Counted from the stretch's first letter, positions 7,970-15,576 are shown. The stretch: DNA of 36,591 bases from Butyrivibrio sp. INlla18 (GCF_900103635.1 NZ_FMXK01000025.1:1-36591); one strand, 5' to 3'. A program made the numbers and translations. Notes: generated from the letters alone by a model not told the origin.

Positions 7970-9421
7970 ATGGGAAGTAAGAAAAAAGAAGATGTCAGAT
8001 ATAGCAAAGACGAGCTTCTGACAGTATCCATCACAGATATAGGAAACGACGGAGAGGGCATAGGCAAGATTGACGGCTATACCCTCTTTATTAAGGATGC
8101 GGTAATTGGAGACACAGTAAGCGCCAAGATCATGAAGGCCAAGAAAAACTATGCTTACGCCCATCTTGAAAAGGTTATTGAACCTTCGAAGTTTAGACAG
8201 GAAGCAAAGTGCCCTATCGCAAGGCAGTGCGGCGGATGTCAGCTTCAGAACATGACCTATGAGAGACAGCTTCAGTTCAAGCAGAATAAAGTAAGGAACA
8301 ATATCGTAAGACTTGGGGGCTTTGATGGAGATTTCATCGACAGCATAACTGAGCCTATTATCGGCATGGATGAGCCTTGGAGATATAGGAACAAAGCCCA
8401 GTACCCAATCGGAACTGACAAAAGCGGCAAGCTTGTTGCCGGCTACTATGCAGGCAGAACCCACAGTATCATACCTGTGGATGATTGCTATATCGGAATA
8501 AAAGAGAATAAGGCTATTCTGGACGCAGTATTAAAGCACATGGAAGAAAATGGGATCAAGGCTTATGATGAAGCTTCTGGAAAAGGTCTTGTAAGGCACG
8601 TGCTTATTAGAAAAGGCTTTACCAGCGATCAGATCATGGTATGCCTTGTAATAAACTATAAAGGCAGCAAAAAAGCTGGCGCTGAGTTTATTCCAGCACA
8701 GGCAAAGCTTGTGGATGCACTTAGTAAGGTTGCCGGCATGACAAGTATTTCGGTTAGCATCAATACTGAAAAGACAAATGTCATCATGGGCTACGAGATT
8801 CATACAATCTGGGGAAGAAACACAATATCAGACACTCTCTGCGGCCTTGATTTTGAGATTTCGCCTCTTTCCTTCTATCAGGTTAATCCTGTTCAGGCTC
8901 AGAAGCTTTATGAGCAGGCAATCACCTACGCTGATCTATCAGGGAAAGAGACTGTTTGGGATCTCTATTGCGGAATTGGAACCATTACATTATCCATGGC
9001 CAAAACTGCAGGGCATGTATTTGGCGTAGAGATCATTCCTGATGCTATAGAAGATGCAAAGAGAAATGCCAAGAGAAACGGACTTTCAAATGCAGATTTC
9101 TTCTGCGGTAAGGCAGAAGAAGTGCTCCCTGAGTTTTATAAAAATGGCGGCTACGATGGAGTATCAAGTAATGATGCACTTCACCCAGATGTCATCGTAG
9201 TTGATCCTCCTAGAAAGGGATGTGATGAGAAGTGCCTTGAGACAATGCTCAAGATGCAGCCAGACAGGATCGTATATGTAAGCTGTGACTCCGCAACCTT
9301 AGCGCGAGACTTAAGAATACTAGCTGATGGCGGCTATGAGCTTAAGGCTGTCAGAGCCTGCGACATGTTCAGCTGGAGTGGGCATGTCGAAACAGTCGTT
9401 CTCTTAACGAGAACGACCTGA
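7970..9421 (+). CDS. rlmD: 23S rRNA (uracil-C5)-methyltransferase, RlmD/RlmCD type
   Basis: The 483-residue protein has an N-terminal TRAM domain (about 14-70), four cysteines fitting the Fe-S cluster pattern (C81, C87, C90 and C173), and a C-terminal SAM-dependent domain with WDLYCGIGTIT, VVDPPRKG and the nucleophile C439 in VYVSCDSATLARDL. It makes 5-methyluridine in 23S rRNA, at U1939 and in many Firmicutes also at U747; the site cannot be read from sequence. Relatives include TrmA-type enzymes acting on tRNA, but the Fe-S cysteines and TRAM domain favour the RumA/RlmCD group. The gene follows trmL closely and ends before a long palindrome. Confidence 0.9.
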   Translation: MGSKKKEDVRYSKDELLTVSITDIGNDGEGIGKIDGYTLFIKDAVIGDTVSAKIMKAKKNYAYAHLEKVIEPSKFRQEAKCPIARQCGGCQLQNMTYERQLQFKQNKVRNNIVRLGGFDGDFIDSITEPIIGMDEPWRYRNKAQYPIGTDKSGKLVAGYYAGRTHSIIPVDDCYIGIKENKAILDAVLKHMEENGIKAYDEASGKGLVRHVLIRKGFTSDQIMVCLVINYKGSKKAGAEFIPAQAKLVDALSKVAGMTSISVSINTEKTNVIMGYEIHTIWGRNTISDTLCGLDFEISPLSFYQVNPVQAQKLYEQAITYADLSGKETVWDLYCGIGTITLSMAKTAGHVFGVEIIPDAIEDAKRNAKRNGLSNADFFCGKAEEVLPEFYKNGGYDGVSSNDALHPDVIVVDPPRKGCDEKCLETMLKMQPDRIVYVSCDSATLARDLRILADGGYELKAVRACDMFSWSGHVETVVLLTRTT

Positions 9422-9450
9422 AAGGGCGTTGGAGTTTAGAGACGACTGTT

Positions 9451-9482
9451 GTTCCGATATCGCATATATGCGATATTGGAAC
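9451..9482. repeat. 32-bp near-perfect palindrome after rlmD
   Basis: The arm GTTCCGATATCGCATA pairs with TATGCGATATTGGAAC, with one G-T wobble in 16 pairs. The sequence after it (TTCCTTGTG on plus) is only weakly T-rich, so it is a poor terminator. It may end the trmL-rlmD transcript, or act as a protein-binding dyad. Confidence 0.6.
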
Positions 9483-9498
9483 TTCCTTGTGAAAAAAT

Positions 9499-9525
9499 GA
9501 GCGCTTTTTATAAAATTATGCGCTC
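9499..9525. repeat. Second short inverted repeat before the acyltransferase
   Basis: GAGCGC at 9499-9504 and GCGCTC at 9520-9525 are inverted around a 15-base AT-rich spacer. It lies between rlmD and the acyltransferase gene. Function unknown; a weak hairpin or an operator dyad. Confidence 0.4.
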
Positions 9526-9641
9526 GCAACCAAATTTAACAAAAAATAGCAAAATATGTAAGCTTCGCTTGGTAGACAGGTGGAGCTTACTTTTTTATGA
9601 TTGAGAAAAATGTTAAAATATTTGGCAAAGGTGGTAGAAAT

Positions 9642-10718
9642 ATGAGGAAGGTGTACTTGGATAATATTCGCTGGATAACAGTAGTGCTGGTTGTCATCTA
9701 TCATGTAATCTACATATTCAACGGTGTAACACAACATGGCATCATCGGACCTTTCAGTAAACATCAGCCCCAGGATACATATCAGTACATTGTATATCCT
9801 TGGTTCATGTTACTTCTGTTTGTGGTATCCGGCATGTCAGCCCACTATGAACTAATTAAACGAACAGAAAAGGAATTTATCAGCGTAAGGACGAGAAAAT
9901 ATCTTGTACCATCAACAATCGGCCTTCTGGTTTTCGGCTGGATTCTTGGCTATTACAACATGCTGATGTCTGGTGCATTTAATTCCATGAACAACGTACC
10001 GGGGCCAATCCTTTTCCTGATAATGGCAGTCAGCGGCTCAGGTCCTCTGTGGTATATTCAGATGCTTTGGCTCTTCAGCCTGATACTGGTACTGATCAGA
10101 AGAATTGAAAAAGACAGATTCTATAATATCTGCGGGAAAGCAAATCTTTTGACACTTATACTTCTTGTCATACCCGTATACGGAGCAGCGCAGATACTTA
10201 ACACACCGATAATAGTGGTATACAGATTCGGTATTTACGGACTGGGCTTTTTGATCGGCTACTTTGTACTGTCCCATGAGGTCGTGATGGATCGACTTGG
10301 TAAAAACTGGCTGTTATTAAGCGTCCTTGCCTTCGCATCCTGCATAGCCTTTGTGATTTTATATAAAGGTCAGCCTTATCCGGATCACGTGGTTCTGGAC
10401 ACGATCATGTGCAATGTATACGCATGGTTTGGAACTCTCGGTATACTTGCCTTCATGAAAAAATGGGGGAATTTTGAGAATGCTTTCTCAAAGTGGATGT
10501 GCCGAAAATCATGGGGCCTCTACGTATTCCATTATCTGATGATAGCGGTCAGCGGATGGTATCTGCATACATTATGTCCGTTCCTTGCCCCTGTCATCGT
10601 ATACCTGTTGGTTGCAATAGCAGCATTCGCAGGCTCCTACCTTCTGTATGAAATCATGAGCCGCATTCCTTTCATAAGGTGGTGTGTTCTGGGAATAAAA
10701 AAGGAGAAGAAAGAATGA
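9642..10718 (+). CDS. Membrane acyltransferase family 3 (OafA/MdoC-like)
   Basis: The 358-residue protein is almost entirely hydrophobic with about ten predicted membrane helices. It begins with the family signature YLDNIRWITVVLVVIYH, including the conserved His in the first helix. Acyltransferase-3 proteins move acyl groups, such as acetyl or succinyl, across the membrane onto glycans or lipids; the acceptor here is unknown. I chose ATG 9642, preceded by AAAGGTGG, over the upstream ATG at 9597. Its TGA overlaps the ATG of the XRE-AbrB gene (ATGA), so the two are translationally coupled. Codon choice looks more mixed than in the CTT-rich neighbours, which may mean acquisition by transfer. Confidence 0.85.
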   Translation: MRKVYLDNIRWITVVLVVIYHVIYIFNGVTQHGIIGPFSKHQPQDTYQYIVYPWFMLLLFVVSGMSAHYELIKRTEKEFISVRTRKYLVPSTIGLLVFGWILGYYNMLMSGAFNSMNNVPGPILFLIMAVSGSGPLWYIQMLWLFSLILVLIRRIEKDRFYNICGKANLLTLILLVIPVYGAAQILNTPIIVVYRFGIYGLGFLIGYFVLSHEVVMDRLGKNWLLLSVLAFASCIAFVILYKGQPYPDHVVLDTIMCNVYAWFGTLGILAFMKKWGNFENAFSKWMCRKSWGLYVFHYLMIAVSGWYLHTLCPFLAPVIVYLLVAIAAFAGSYLLYEIMSRIPFIRWCVLGIKKEKKE

Positions 10719-11149
10719 GTTTTGCAGACAATCTTATGGAATTAAGAAAGCTTAATAACCTGTCACAGGAGGAAATTGCAGAGAAGATAGGCGTATCCAG
10801 ACAGACGCTTTCAAAATATGAGACCGGAGAGTCGCTGCCGGATATAGAGAGATGTAAGATGCTGGCTGACCTCTTTGGTGTAACAATGGACGACCTTATA
10901 TCATATGAAAAGAATGATTCGGACAACCTGGGATATGCTATACCACCGAAAGGAAAACATATCTTTGGAATGGTCAAAGTGGGAGATAAGGGTCAGATCG
11001 TCATTCCTGCCAAAGCAAGAAAGATCTTCGATATTAAAACAGGCGACAATCTGATTGTCCTCGGAGATGAATTCCAGGGGATAGCTCTTATTAAGGAGAC
11101 GGGCCTTCTCGGTCTTATCAACAGTGCGAAAGAAAGTATAACTGACTAA
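10715..11149 (+). CDS. XRE-type HTH regulator fused to an AbrB/SpoVT-like domain
   Basis: This 144-residue protein joins an N-terminal HTH_3 domain (about 5-60; LSQEEIAEKIGVSRQTLSKYETGESLPD) to a C-terminal swapped-hairpin AbrB domain (about 88-135; VKVGDKGQIVIPAKARKIFD). Both parts usually bind DNA or dimerise. Start is ATG 10715, seven bases after AAGGAGAAG and overlapping the acyltransferase stop. Fusions of this kind occur in Clostridia. The coupling suggests it controls its own operon, perhaps through the palindromes upstream at 9451-9525; this is inference. Confidence 0.85.
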   Translation: MSFADNLMELRKLNNLSQEEIAEKIGVSRQTLSKYETGESLPDIERCKMLADLFGVTMDDLISYEKNDSDNLGYAIPPKGKHIFGMVKVGDKGQIVIPAKARKIFDIKTGDNLIVLGDEFQGIALIKETGLLGLINSAKESITD

Positions 11150-11186
11150 AAGAATGTAGGTGAAAGATGATGAATAATGTACGTTT

Positions 11187-11218
11187 AAGCTTCGGTGAAA
11201 GTGCCGGAGCTTTTTCTT
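11187..11218 (+). terminator. Intrinsic terminator after the XRE-AbrB gene
   Basis: AAGCTTCGG and CCGGAGCTT form a 9-bp stem (one G-T pair) with an 8-base loop, followed by TTTCTTT. It ends the acyltransferase/XRE-AbrB operon 38 bases after the stop codon. Confidence 0.75.
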
Positions 11219-11274
11219 TGAAATAGTGTTGACAAAATGTAAAGCAGATACTGCTGAAGCTTGAGAAAAAGACA

Positions 11275-11418
11275 ATGAAAAAGTTGTTTAAGACATTTCT
11301 TACGATAGTAATCATATTTGCATTGGTAATCATCTTTACATTTGCCGTGGTTAGTATTCGGATGACAGGACAGGTAAAGGCTTTGAGCTGCTTTCTTGTT
11401 GTGCCAAAAACCTGTTGA
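11275..11418 (+). pseudogene. 47-residue ORF with one membrane helix, probably a truncated gene
   Basis: The ORF encodes MKKLFKTFLTIVIIFALVI and continues to one hydrophobic helix (about 5-28), then SIRMTGQVKAL and a short unrelated-looking tail ending at TGA 11416-11418. The start resembles the N-terminal anchor of a larger exported or membrane-bound enzyme, but the rest is missing: the reading frame breaks where the dyad-containing promoter of the next cassette begins (11401). There is no clear ribosome site, only GAAAAAGACA. I take it as the stump of a gene disrupted when the downstream cassette arrived. A genuine small membrane protein is the alternative. Apart from this ORF, the terminator and the dyad, I see nothing in the 330-base gap 11150-11479. 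Confidence 0.45.
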
Positions 11419-11465
11419 CACTAACGCGGTGGAATGATACTCTTGTGTCACAATAATATTGGCAC
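11401..11465. repeat. Nested hyphenated dyad (two symmetric pairs of half-sites)
   Basis: Outer half-sites GTGCCAA (11401-11407) and TTGGCAC (11459-11465) enclose inner half-sites TGACAC (11416-11421) and GTGTCA (11445-11450). The gap between outer and inner half-site is 8 bases on both sides, and the centre is 23 bases. The dyad spans the promoter core of the next gene, so it looks like an operator, possibly for that gene's own HTH product. Confidence 0.6.
11415..11443 (+). promoter_or_regulatory. Sigma-A promoter of the ORF6N cassette
   Basis: A perfect TTGACA (11415-11420), a 17-base spacer and TACTCT (11438-11443) with a TGn just before it. The -10 is weak, but -35, spacing and the extended element are good. 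Transcription would begin near 11450, 30 bases before the ATG at 11480. Confidence 0.6.
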
Positions 11466-11479
11466 GAGAGGGAAAGTAT

Positions 11480-11773
11480 ATGATTACAACATTTGAAGCT
11501 GCATTAAAAAGGATCAAAGAACTTGAGGAAGAAAACTCAAAGCTCAGAGAAGAGCTTGAATATTATAAAAGCAAAAAGTTTGCTGGAAGACAAAAGCATG
11601 ATGAACATTGGATGCAATCATATAACGAATTTGCTATTCAATACGAAGGTGGAATGACAATAATGGAGATTGTAAATAAGGGCGAAATAAGCCGCAGAAC
11701 GGCTTATAGGTATAAGGCTTATTATGATGAACTAAGGAAGTTGCAGGAAAAGGACAATAAAAAGGAATTGTAA
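11480..11773 (+). CDS. Small coiled-coil/HTH protein of the ORF6N cassette
   Basis: The 97-residue protein is not one I recognise by name. Residues about 5-37 form a leucine/charge heptad pattern (RIKELEEENSKLREELEYY), suggesting a dimerising coiled coil. Residues about 62-85 (GMTIMEIVNKGEISRRTAYR) read as a helix-turn-helix like those of resolvases and short phage regulators. A GAGGGAAAG ribosome site precedes ATG 11480. It lies 51 bases before the ORF6N gene and behind a dyad-flanked promoter, so a plausible role is autorepressor or partner of the ORF6N protein; this is inference. Confidence 0.7.
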   Translation: MITTFEAALKRIKELEEENSKLREELEYYKSKKFAGRQKHDEHWMQSYNEFAIQYEGGMTIMEIVNKGEISRRTAYRYKAYYDELRKLQEKDNKKEL

Positions 11774-11824
11774 AAAAACGATTGCAATTTGTGACCATAA
11801 AAAATAAGTAGTTGGAGATTAAAG

Positions 11825-12883
11825 ATGGGAATAAAGGAAAAAGAAGAATTAGATAACACGGAAGATGAAGTAATTGAGATTACAGCGGCGTTACTAAATA
11901 AAAAACTTTATGAAGTCCGGGGATTCAAGGTTATGCTGGATACAGACCTTGCTAAGATATATGGATATGAAACAAAAAACTTTAATAGGCAAGTGAAGAA
12001 CAACGCCGAAAAGTTTGAAGGCGATGAGTTTATGTTCCAATTGACGAAAGACGAATATGATGAAATCTTGAGGTGCAAAAATTTCACCTCAAGTTGGGGC
12101 GGTTCTCGATATGTCCCATATGCATTCACTGAACAAGGCGTATATATGTTGATGACAGTGCTAAAAGGCGACTTGGCAGTAAAGCAAAGTAGGGCATTGG
12201 TACGTACCTTCAAAAAGATGAAAGATTACATAATTAGCAATCAGAATCTTATAAGCCAGCGAGAAATGATGCAGCTTTCCATGCAGACGGCAGAGAATAA
12301 GATGGAAATAACAAAGCTTCGCATGGATCTTGGCTCTGTGGAAAAGCAGATGTCTGATGTCATGGACCAGCTAGGAGATGTTGTCACCAAGTCAGATTTA
12401 GCAGATATGATGAATGGTTTTGTAAATGACACCGATAACGGCTGGCTTATGTACAATACCAAGTATTGCAGTGCTGATATAGCATATTCGTCCATTTATA
12501 GTCAGGCAAAGAAGTCAATCTATCTGGTTGATAATTATATAGGCCTTAGGACGCTAGTGCTTCTTAAGAATGCTAACGCAAACATTGAAATCAAGGTGTT
12601 CAGTGATAATGTTGGTAATGGAAAATTACATAATGTAGAGTACAAGGATTTTTGTAAAGAGTATCCGGCAATAAAAATTACAATGCAGCGTACTGGTGGA
12701 GTGTTTCATGACAGGTTTATCGTGTTGGATTACGGAACAAAGAATGAGAGAGTTTTCTTATGTGGTGCATCTTCTAAGGATGCCGGAGCAAGAATAACAA
12801 GTATCGTTGAAGATTTTGGAATACAAAAGTATGAACCTATCATACAAAAGTTATCGAAAAATGCGACTTTAGTTCTTCCGTAA
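11825..12883 (+). CDS. ORF6N-domain protein with C-terminal PLD-like (HKD) domain
   Basis: The N-terminal part (about 24-135) is an ORF6N domain, a DNA-binding module of phage and mobile-element proteins (VRGFKVMLDTDLAKIYG, YVPYAFTEQGVYML). A coiled-coil linker (about 140-190) follows. The C-terminal part (about 205-350) resembles a phospholipase D-type nuclease: YNTKYCSADIAYSS, then H295, R297 and D302 in FHDRFIVLD, then CGASSKDAG. This fits HxKx4D with Arg for Lys; with one motif per chain, an active site would need a dimer. Proteins with this build occur scattered in Bacteroidetes and Firmicutes genomes without a settled function; phage defence or host-takeover control are possibilities. 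TTGGAGA precedes the ATG. Confidence 0.8.
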   Translation: MGIKEKEELDNTEDEVIEITAALLNKKLYEVRGFKVMLDTDLAKIYGYETKNFNRQVKNNAEKFEGDEFMFQLTKDEYDEILRCKNFTSSWGGSRYVPYAFTEQGVYMLMTVLKGDLAVKQSRALVRTFKKMKDYIISNQNLISQREMMQLSMQTAENKMEITKLRMDLGSVEKQMSDVMDQLGDVVTKSDLADMMNGFVNDTDNGWLMYNTKYCSADIAYSSIYSQAKKSIYLVDNYIGLRTLVLLKNANANIEIKVFSDNVGNGKLHNVEYKDFCKEYPAIKITMQRTGGVFHDRFIVLDYGTKNERVFLCGASSKDAGARITSIVEDFGIQKYEPIIQKLSKNATLVLP

Positions 12884-12934
12884 GCCAGTAGCGTAGATGT
12901 ACAATGGATAAAACGGTTCATTGGAGATAAAAAT

Positions 12935-13618
12935 ATGACATTGGAAATTCAATCCAAACTATTCGAATTACAAGACAAGAAATATAGAGATTTTCAAAGT
13001 GGCCTCATTCCTGGTGTTGATGGATTTGAGGCTATAGGCGTGCGCACTCCGGAACTTAGGAAGTATGCAAAAGAGCTTGTGAAAAGAGAAGGCATAGAAG
13101 AGTTCTTGAACGGCCTTCCTCATAAATACTTTGATGAAAATCAATTACAGGCATTTATCATCTCAGAGATTAAAGATTTTGATAAGTGCATGGAAGAGCT
13201 TGAAAAGTTTCTCCCCTATGTAAATAACTGGGCAACCTGTGATCAGATGTCTCCAAAAGTTTTCAAGAAGCATAAGAGTGAGCTCCTAAAATCCATAGAA
13301 AAGTGGATGAAGTCAAAAGAGACTTATACCATAAGGTTCGCTATAGGAATGTTGATGCAGCACTTTCTTGATGAAGACTTTGATCCTAAGTATCTAAAAA
13401 CGGTAGCAAAAATAAAATCAGACGAATACTACATAAACATGATGATTGCCTGGTACTTTGCAACAGCCCTGGCTAAGCAGTATGAGGCTACCATACCTTA
13501 TATCCAGGAAAAGAAACTTGATAAGTGGGTTCATAACAAGACGATACAGAAGGCGATTGAAAGTTATAGAATAACAGCAGAACAAAAAGAATATTTGAGA
13601 ACGCTGAAGATAAAGTAA
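12935..13618 (+). CDS. AlkD-like DNA alkylation repair glycosylase
   Basis: The 227-residue all-helical protein matches the AlkD family of HEAT-repeat glycosylases that remove positively charged N3- and N7-alkyl purines without flipping the base. Residues equivalent to the AlkD active site are visible: W99 and D103 (NNWATCDQMSP, the same four-residue spacing as W109/D113), R134 (YTIRFAIGML) and W173 (AWYFATALA). Length agrees with the family. TTGGAGA lies about 7 bases before the ATG. The gene stands alone between the ORF6N cassette and a bidirectional terminator. Confidence 0.9.
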   Translation: MTLEIQSKLFELQDKKYRDFQSGLIPGVDGFEAIGVRTPELRKYAKELVKREGIEEFLNGLPHKYFDENQLQAFIISEIKDFDKCMEELEKFLPYVNNWATCDQMSPKVFKKHKSELLKSIEKWMKSKETYTIRFAIGMLMQHFLDEDFDPKYLKTVAKIKSDEYYINMMIAWYFATALAKQYEATIPYIQEKKLDKWVHNKTIQKAIESYRITAEQKEYLRTLKIK

Positions 13619-13622
13619 AAAG

Positions 13623-13660
13623 TGCGTGCATCGTTGTGATGCACGCAGTTTATTATTTCT
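13623..13660. terminator. Bidirectional intrinsic terminator
   Basis: TGCGTGCATC and GATGCACGCA form a perfect 10-bp stem with a 5-base loop (13623-13647). A T-rich tail follows on plus (GTTTATTATTTCTT) and on minus (CTTTTTACTTT). It separates the convergent alkD-like and methyltransferase genes. Confidence 0.85.
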
Positions 13661-14408
13661 TCGCAAGTATTGTGTACCATTCTATATCTTCGAATGGAAG
13701 CATTGGAGCATATGATGGGAAATTAAAGAGTTGTATTTCATTGTATCCAAGTTCTGTGAGCTTATCGGTAATAAGCTGTTTTGAAACTGGATTATAATGC
13801 TCCTCGAAAATTTCCTTTTTGTAAATCTTTGAGTCTTTCTCAAACGTATACAACAGATTGAAGGTCATAGTTCCATCTGAATTGTAATCCCAAACCTGTG
13901 TGAAATTGACTCTGTCACCATTTACAAAGAATGGATTATACAGATAAAAGCGATTTCTTTCTTTTAAGATCTTGTCCCAGTTTCTGGTGTCGATGTAGAT
14001 GAAACCATTGTCTGCAACATGTTTATCCATCTCTTCTAGTACATGACAGACATCTTCGTTAGATACATATGCAAGAGCATTACCTGTACTTGCGACAATA
14101 TCAAACTTTTGATTTCCCCAGCATGAAAGATCTCTAAAATCAGCGACCTTTAAGTTTGGAGTAAAGCCTTTATCAGATATCTTTTTGGAACAACTATTTA
14201 GCATGGTTTCACTAAGATCTGATCCGCTAAGTGAAATGCCTAAATCTAAAACTGGTAATGTAACACTTCCAGATCCAATGCTGATATCTAGCATGGAGAT
14301 TATCTCTTTGCCTTCAAAAAGATGTTTCCAGTGCTTTTTGTAAGCGTTATATCTGTTCTCATCTTCAAGAAGATCGTAGATTTCTGAATGATCGTATATG
14401 CTTCCCAT
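13653..14408 (-). CDS. Class I SAM-dependent methyltransferase, substrate unknown
   Basis: The 251-residue protein has a Rossmann-type SAM site: motif I MLDISIGSGSVTLPV (near 40), an acidic residue in SGSDLSETML, then VADFRDLS and DIVASTGNALAY. The C-terminal half carries a beta-rich insert (WDYNSDGTMTFNLLYTF) seen in Methyltransf_25 proteins close to small-molecule methyltransferases. ATG 14408 is chosen because AGGAGG lies 9 bases upstream; the longer ORF would run back into the preceding gene. It is cotranscribed with the EIIC-like membrane protein 14 bases upstream. No substrate can be named. Confidence 0.8.
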   Translation of the reverse strand: MGSIYDHSEIYDLLEDENRYNAYKKHWKHLFEGKEIISMLDISIGSGSVTLPVLDLGISLSGSDLSETMLNSCSKKISDKGFTPNLKVADFRDLSCWGNQKFDIVASTGNALAYVSNEDVCHVLEEMDKHVADNGFIYIDTRNWDKILKERNRFYLYNPFFVNGDRVNFTQVWDYNSDGTMTFNLLYTFEKDSKIYKKEIFEEHYNPVSKQLITDKLTELGYNEIQLFNFPSYAPMLPFEDIEWYTILAKK

Positions 14409-14422
14409 GATGTCAAACCTCC

Positions 14423-15511
14423 TTAAAGTGCCATATCTCCTTCTTTTACCCAGCCAAGCTTCTTGACACCTGCGTTTATCACAAGTGAGAAGATTGCTGG
14501 AAGGATGATGCAAACCATAAGAAGTCCGATCCAGTCAAAGGCTGTGATAGCACTCTTAGTACCATCAAGTACTCCGTTTACCCATCCTGTGTAAACACCG
14601 ATAGGGCCAACAAGTCCGCAAGTACCCATACCTGATGAAACAGGAGCTCCGTTCATCTCAAGCTTAAAGAGACATGTTGCAATAGGTCCAGTGATTGCAG
14701 AAGCAAGTGTTGGTGCGATCCAGATGCGTGGATTCTTGATGATGTTACCCATCTGGAGCATTGATGTTCCAAGGCCCTGTGATACTAGGCCGCCCCATTT
14801 GTTTTCCTTAAATGAGATAACTGCAAAGCCAACCATCTGAGCACAGCAACCTGCTACAGCCGCTCCGCCAGCAAGTCCTACTAATCCAAAGGCTGCGCAG
14901 ATAGCTGCAGAAGAGATTGGAAGTGTGAGGGCTACGCCCACAAGAACTGAAACAGCAATTCCCATGAAGAATGGCTGAAGTTCTGTTGCCTTCATAATGA
15001 CATCTCCGAGCCACATTGCAAGCTGTCCAAGTGGAGGTGCAATCAGCCAAGAGAAGAATATTCCAGTTGCGATAGTAACGAGTGGAGTAACTAAGATATC
15101 TATCTTTGTCTCTTTTGACACAGCCTTACCAAATTCAGCTGCAAGAATAGCGACAAAGAGAACTGCCAGAGGACCGCCTGCTCCGCCAAGGGCGTTAGCA
15201 GCAAATCCAACAGTGATCATTGAAAAAAGTACAAGTGGTGGGCACTTAAGTGCAAAACCAATAGCTGTAGCCATTGCAGGTCCGCTCATTGCAGATGCAA
15301 GTCCGCCGACGGTGTATTCTTTGCCAGCAATAGTGGCTACTGTGTTTAATAAAAATGGTATGTTGAACTGTTTGCCGACTGTGTCGATGATAGTTCCAAT
15401 GAGCAGTGAGCAGAAAAGTCCCTGAGCCATTGCTCCAAGCGCATCAATACCGTAGCGCTTAAGTGAGATTTCGATGTCTTTTCGTTTTAAGAATTCCTTT
15501 ACCTTTTCCAT
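14423..15511 (-). CDS. PTS_EIIC_2-type membrane protein (orphan)
   Basis: The 362-residue protein is rich in Gly/Ala membrane segments, about nine to ten helices, with conserved-looking loops such as GGLASAMSGPAMATAIG, NALGGAGGPLAVL and PVSSGMGTCGLVGPIGVYTG. This fits the PTS_EIIC_2 family, annotated as sugar-PTS permeases. No EIIA or EIIB domain is fused or adjacent, so phosphotransfer transport is not demonstrated. ATG 15511 has GGGAGAAAG upstream; an ATG at 15532 would lengthen it by seven residues without a better site. Together with the methyltransferase it forms a two-gene operon. Confidence 0.75.
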   Translation of the reverse strand: MEKVKEFLKRKDIEISLKRYGIDALGAMAQGLFCSLLIGTIIDTVGKQFNIPFLLNTVATIAGKEYTVGGLASAMSGPAMATAIGFALKCPPLVLFSMITVGFAANALGGAGGPLAVLFVAILAAEFGKAVSKETKIDILVTPLVTIATGIFFSWLIAPPLGQLAMWLGDVIMKATELQPFFMGIAVSVLVGVALTLPISSAAICAAFGLVGLAGGAAVAGCCAQMVGFAVISFKENKWGGLVSQGLGTSMLQMGNIIKNPRIWIAPTLASAITGPIATCLFKLEMNGAPVSSGMGTCGLVGPIGVYTGWVNGVLDGTKSAITAFDWIGLLMVCIILPAIFSLVINAGVKKLGWVKEGDMAL

Positions 15512-15549
15512 ACTTTCTCCCTGTAAATACATGTATTTTTACTACACAT

Positions 15550-15562
15550 CTTCACGATTATA
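15550..15562 (-). promoter_or_regulatory. Candidate promoter of the EIIC-like operon
   Basis: A perfect TATAAT on the minus strand at 15557-15562, about 46 bases before the start codon at 15511. The -35 region is poor. A plus-strand TATAAT lies 9 bases away at 15571-15576. Confidence 0.4.
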
Positions 15563-15570
15563 CTATATCC

Positions 15571-15576
15571 TATAAT
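15571..15576 (+). promoter_or_regulatory. Candidate -10 for the Mrr-like/ogg operon
   Basis: Perfect TATAAT 59 bases before the ATG at 15635, without a recognisable -35. Weak evidence on its own. Confidence 0.3.

Noticed and set aside
7859..8464. 201-residue minus-strand ORF over the trmL end and rlmD start
   Set aside because: Both sense genes are well supported by motifs; the antisense product shows no domain and no ribosome site.
11221..11274. Promoter TTGACA at 11229 for the broken ORF
   Set aside because: The -35 is perfect but no acceptable -10 occurs at 16-18 bases; at most a decayed promoter.
11459..11475. TTGGCAC as a sigma-54 promoter element
   Set aside because: TGGCAC is not followed at the right distance by TTGCA on either strand; the dyad with a sigma-A promoter explains it better.
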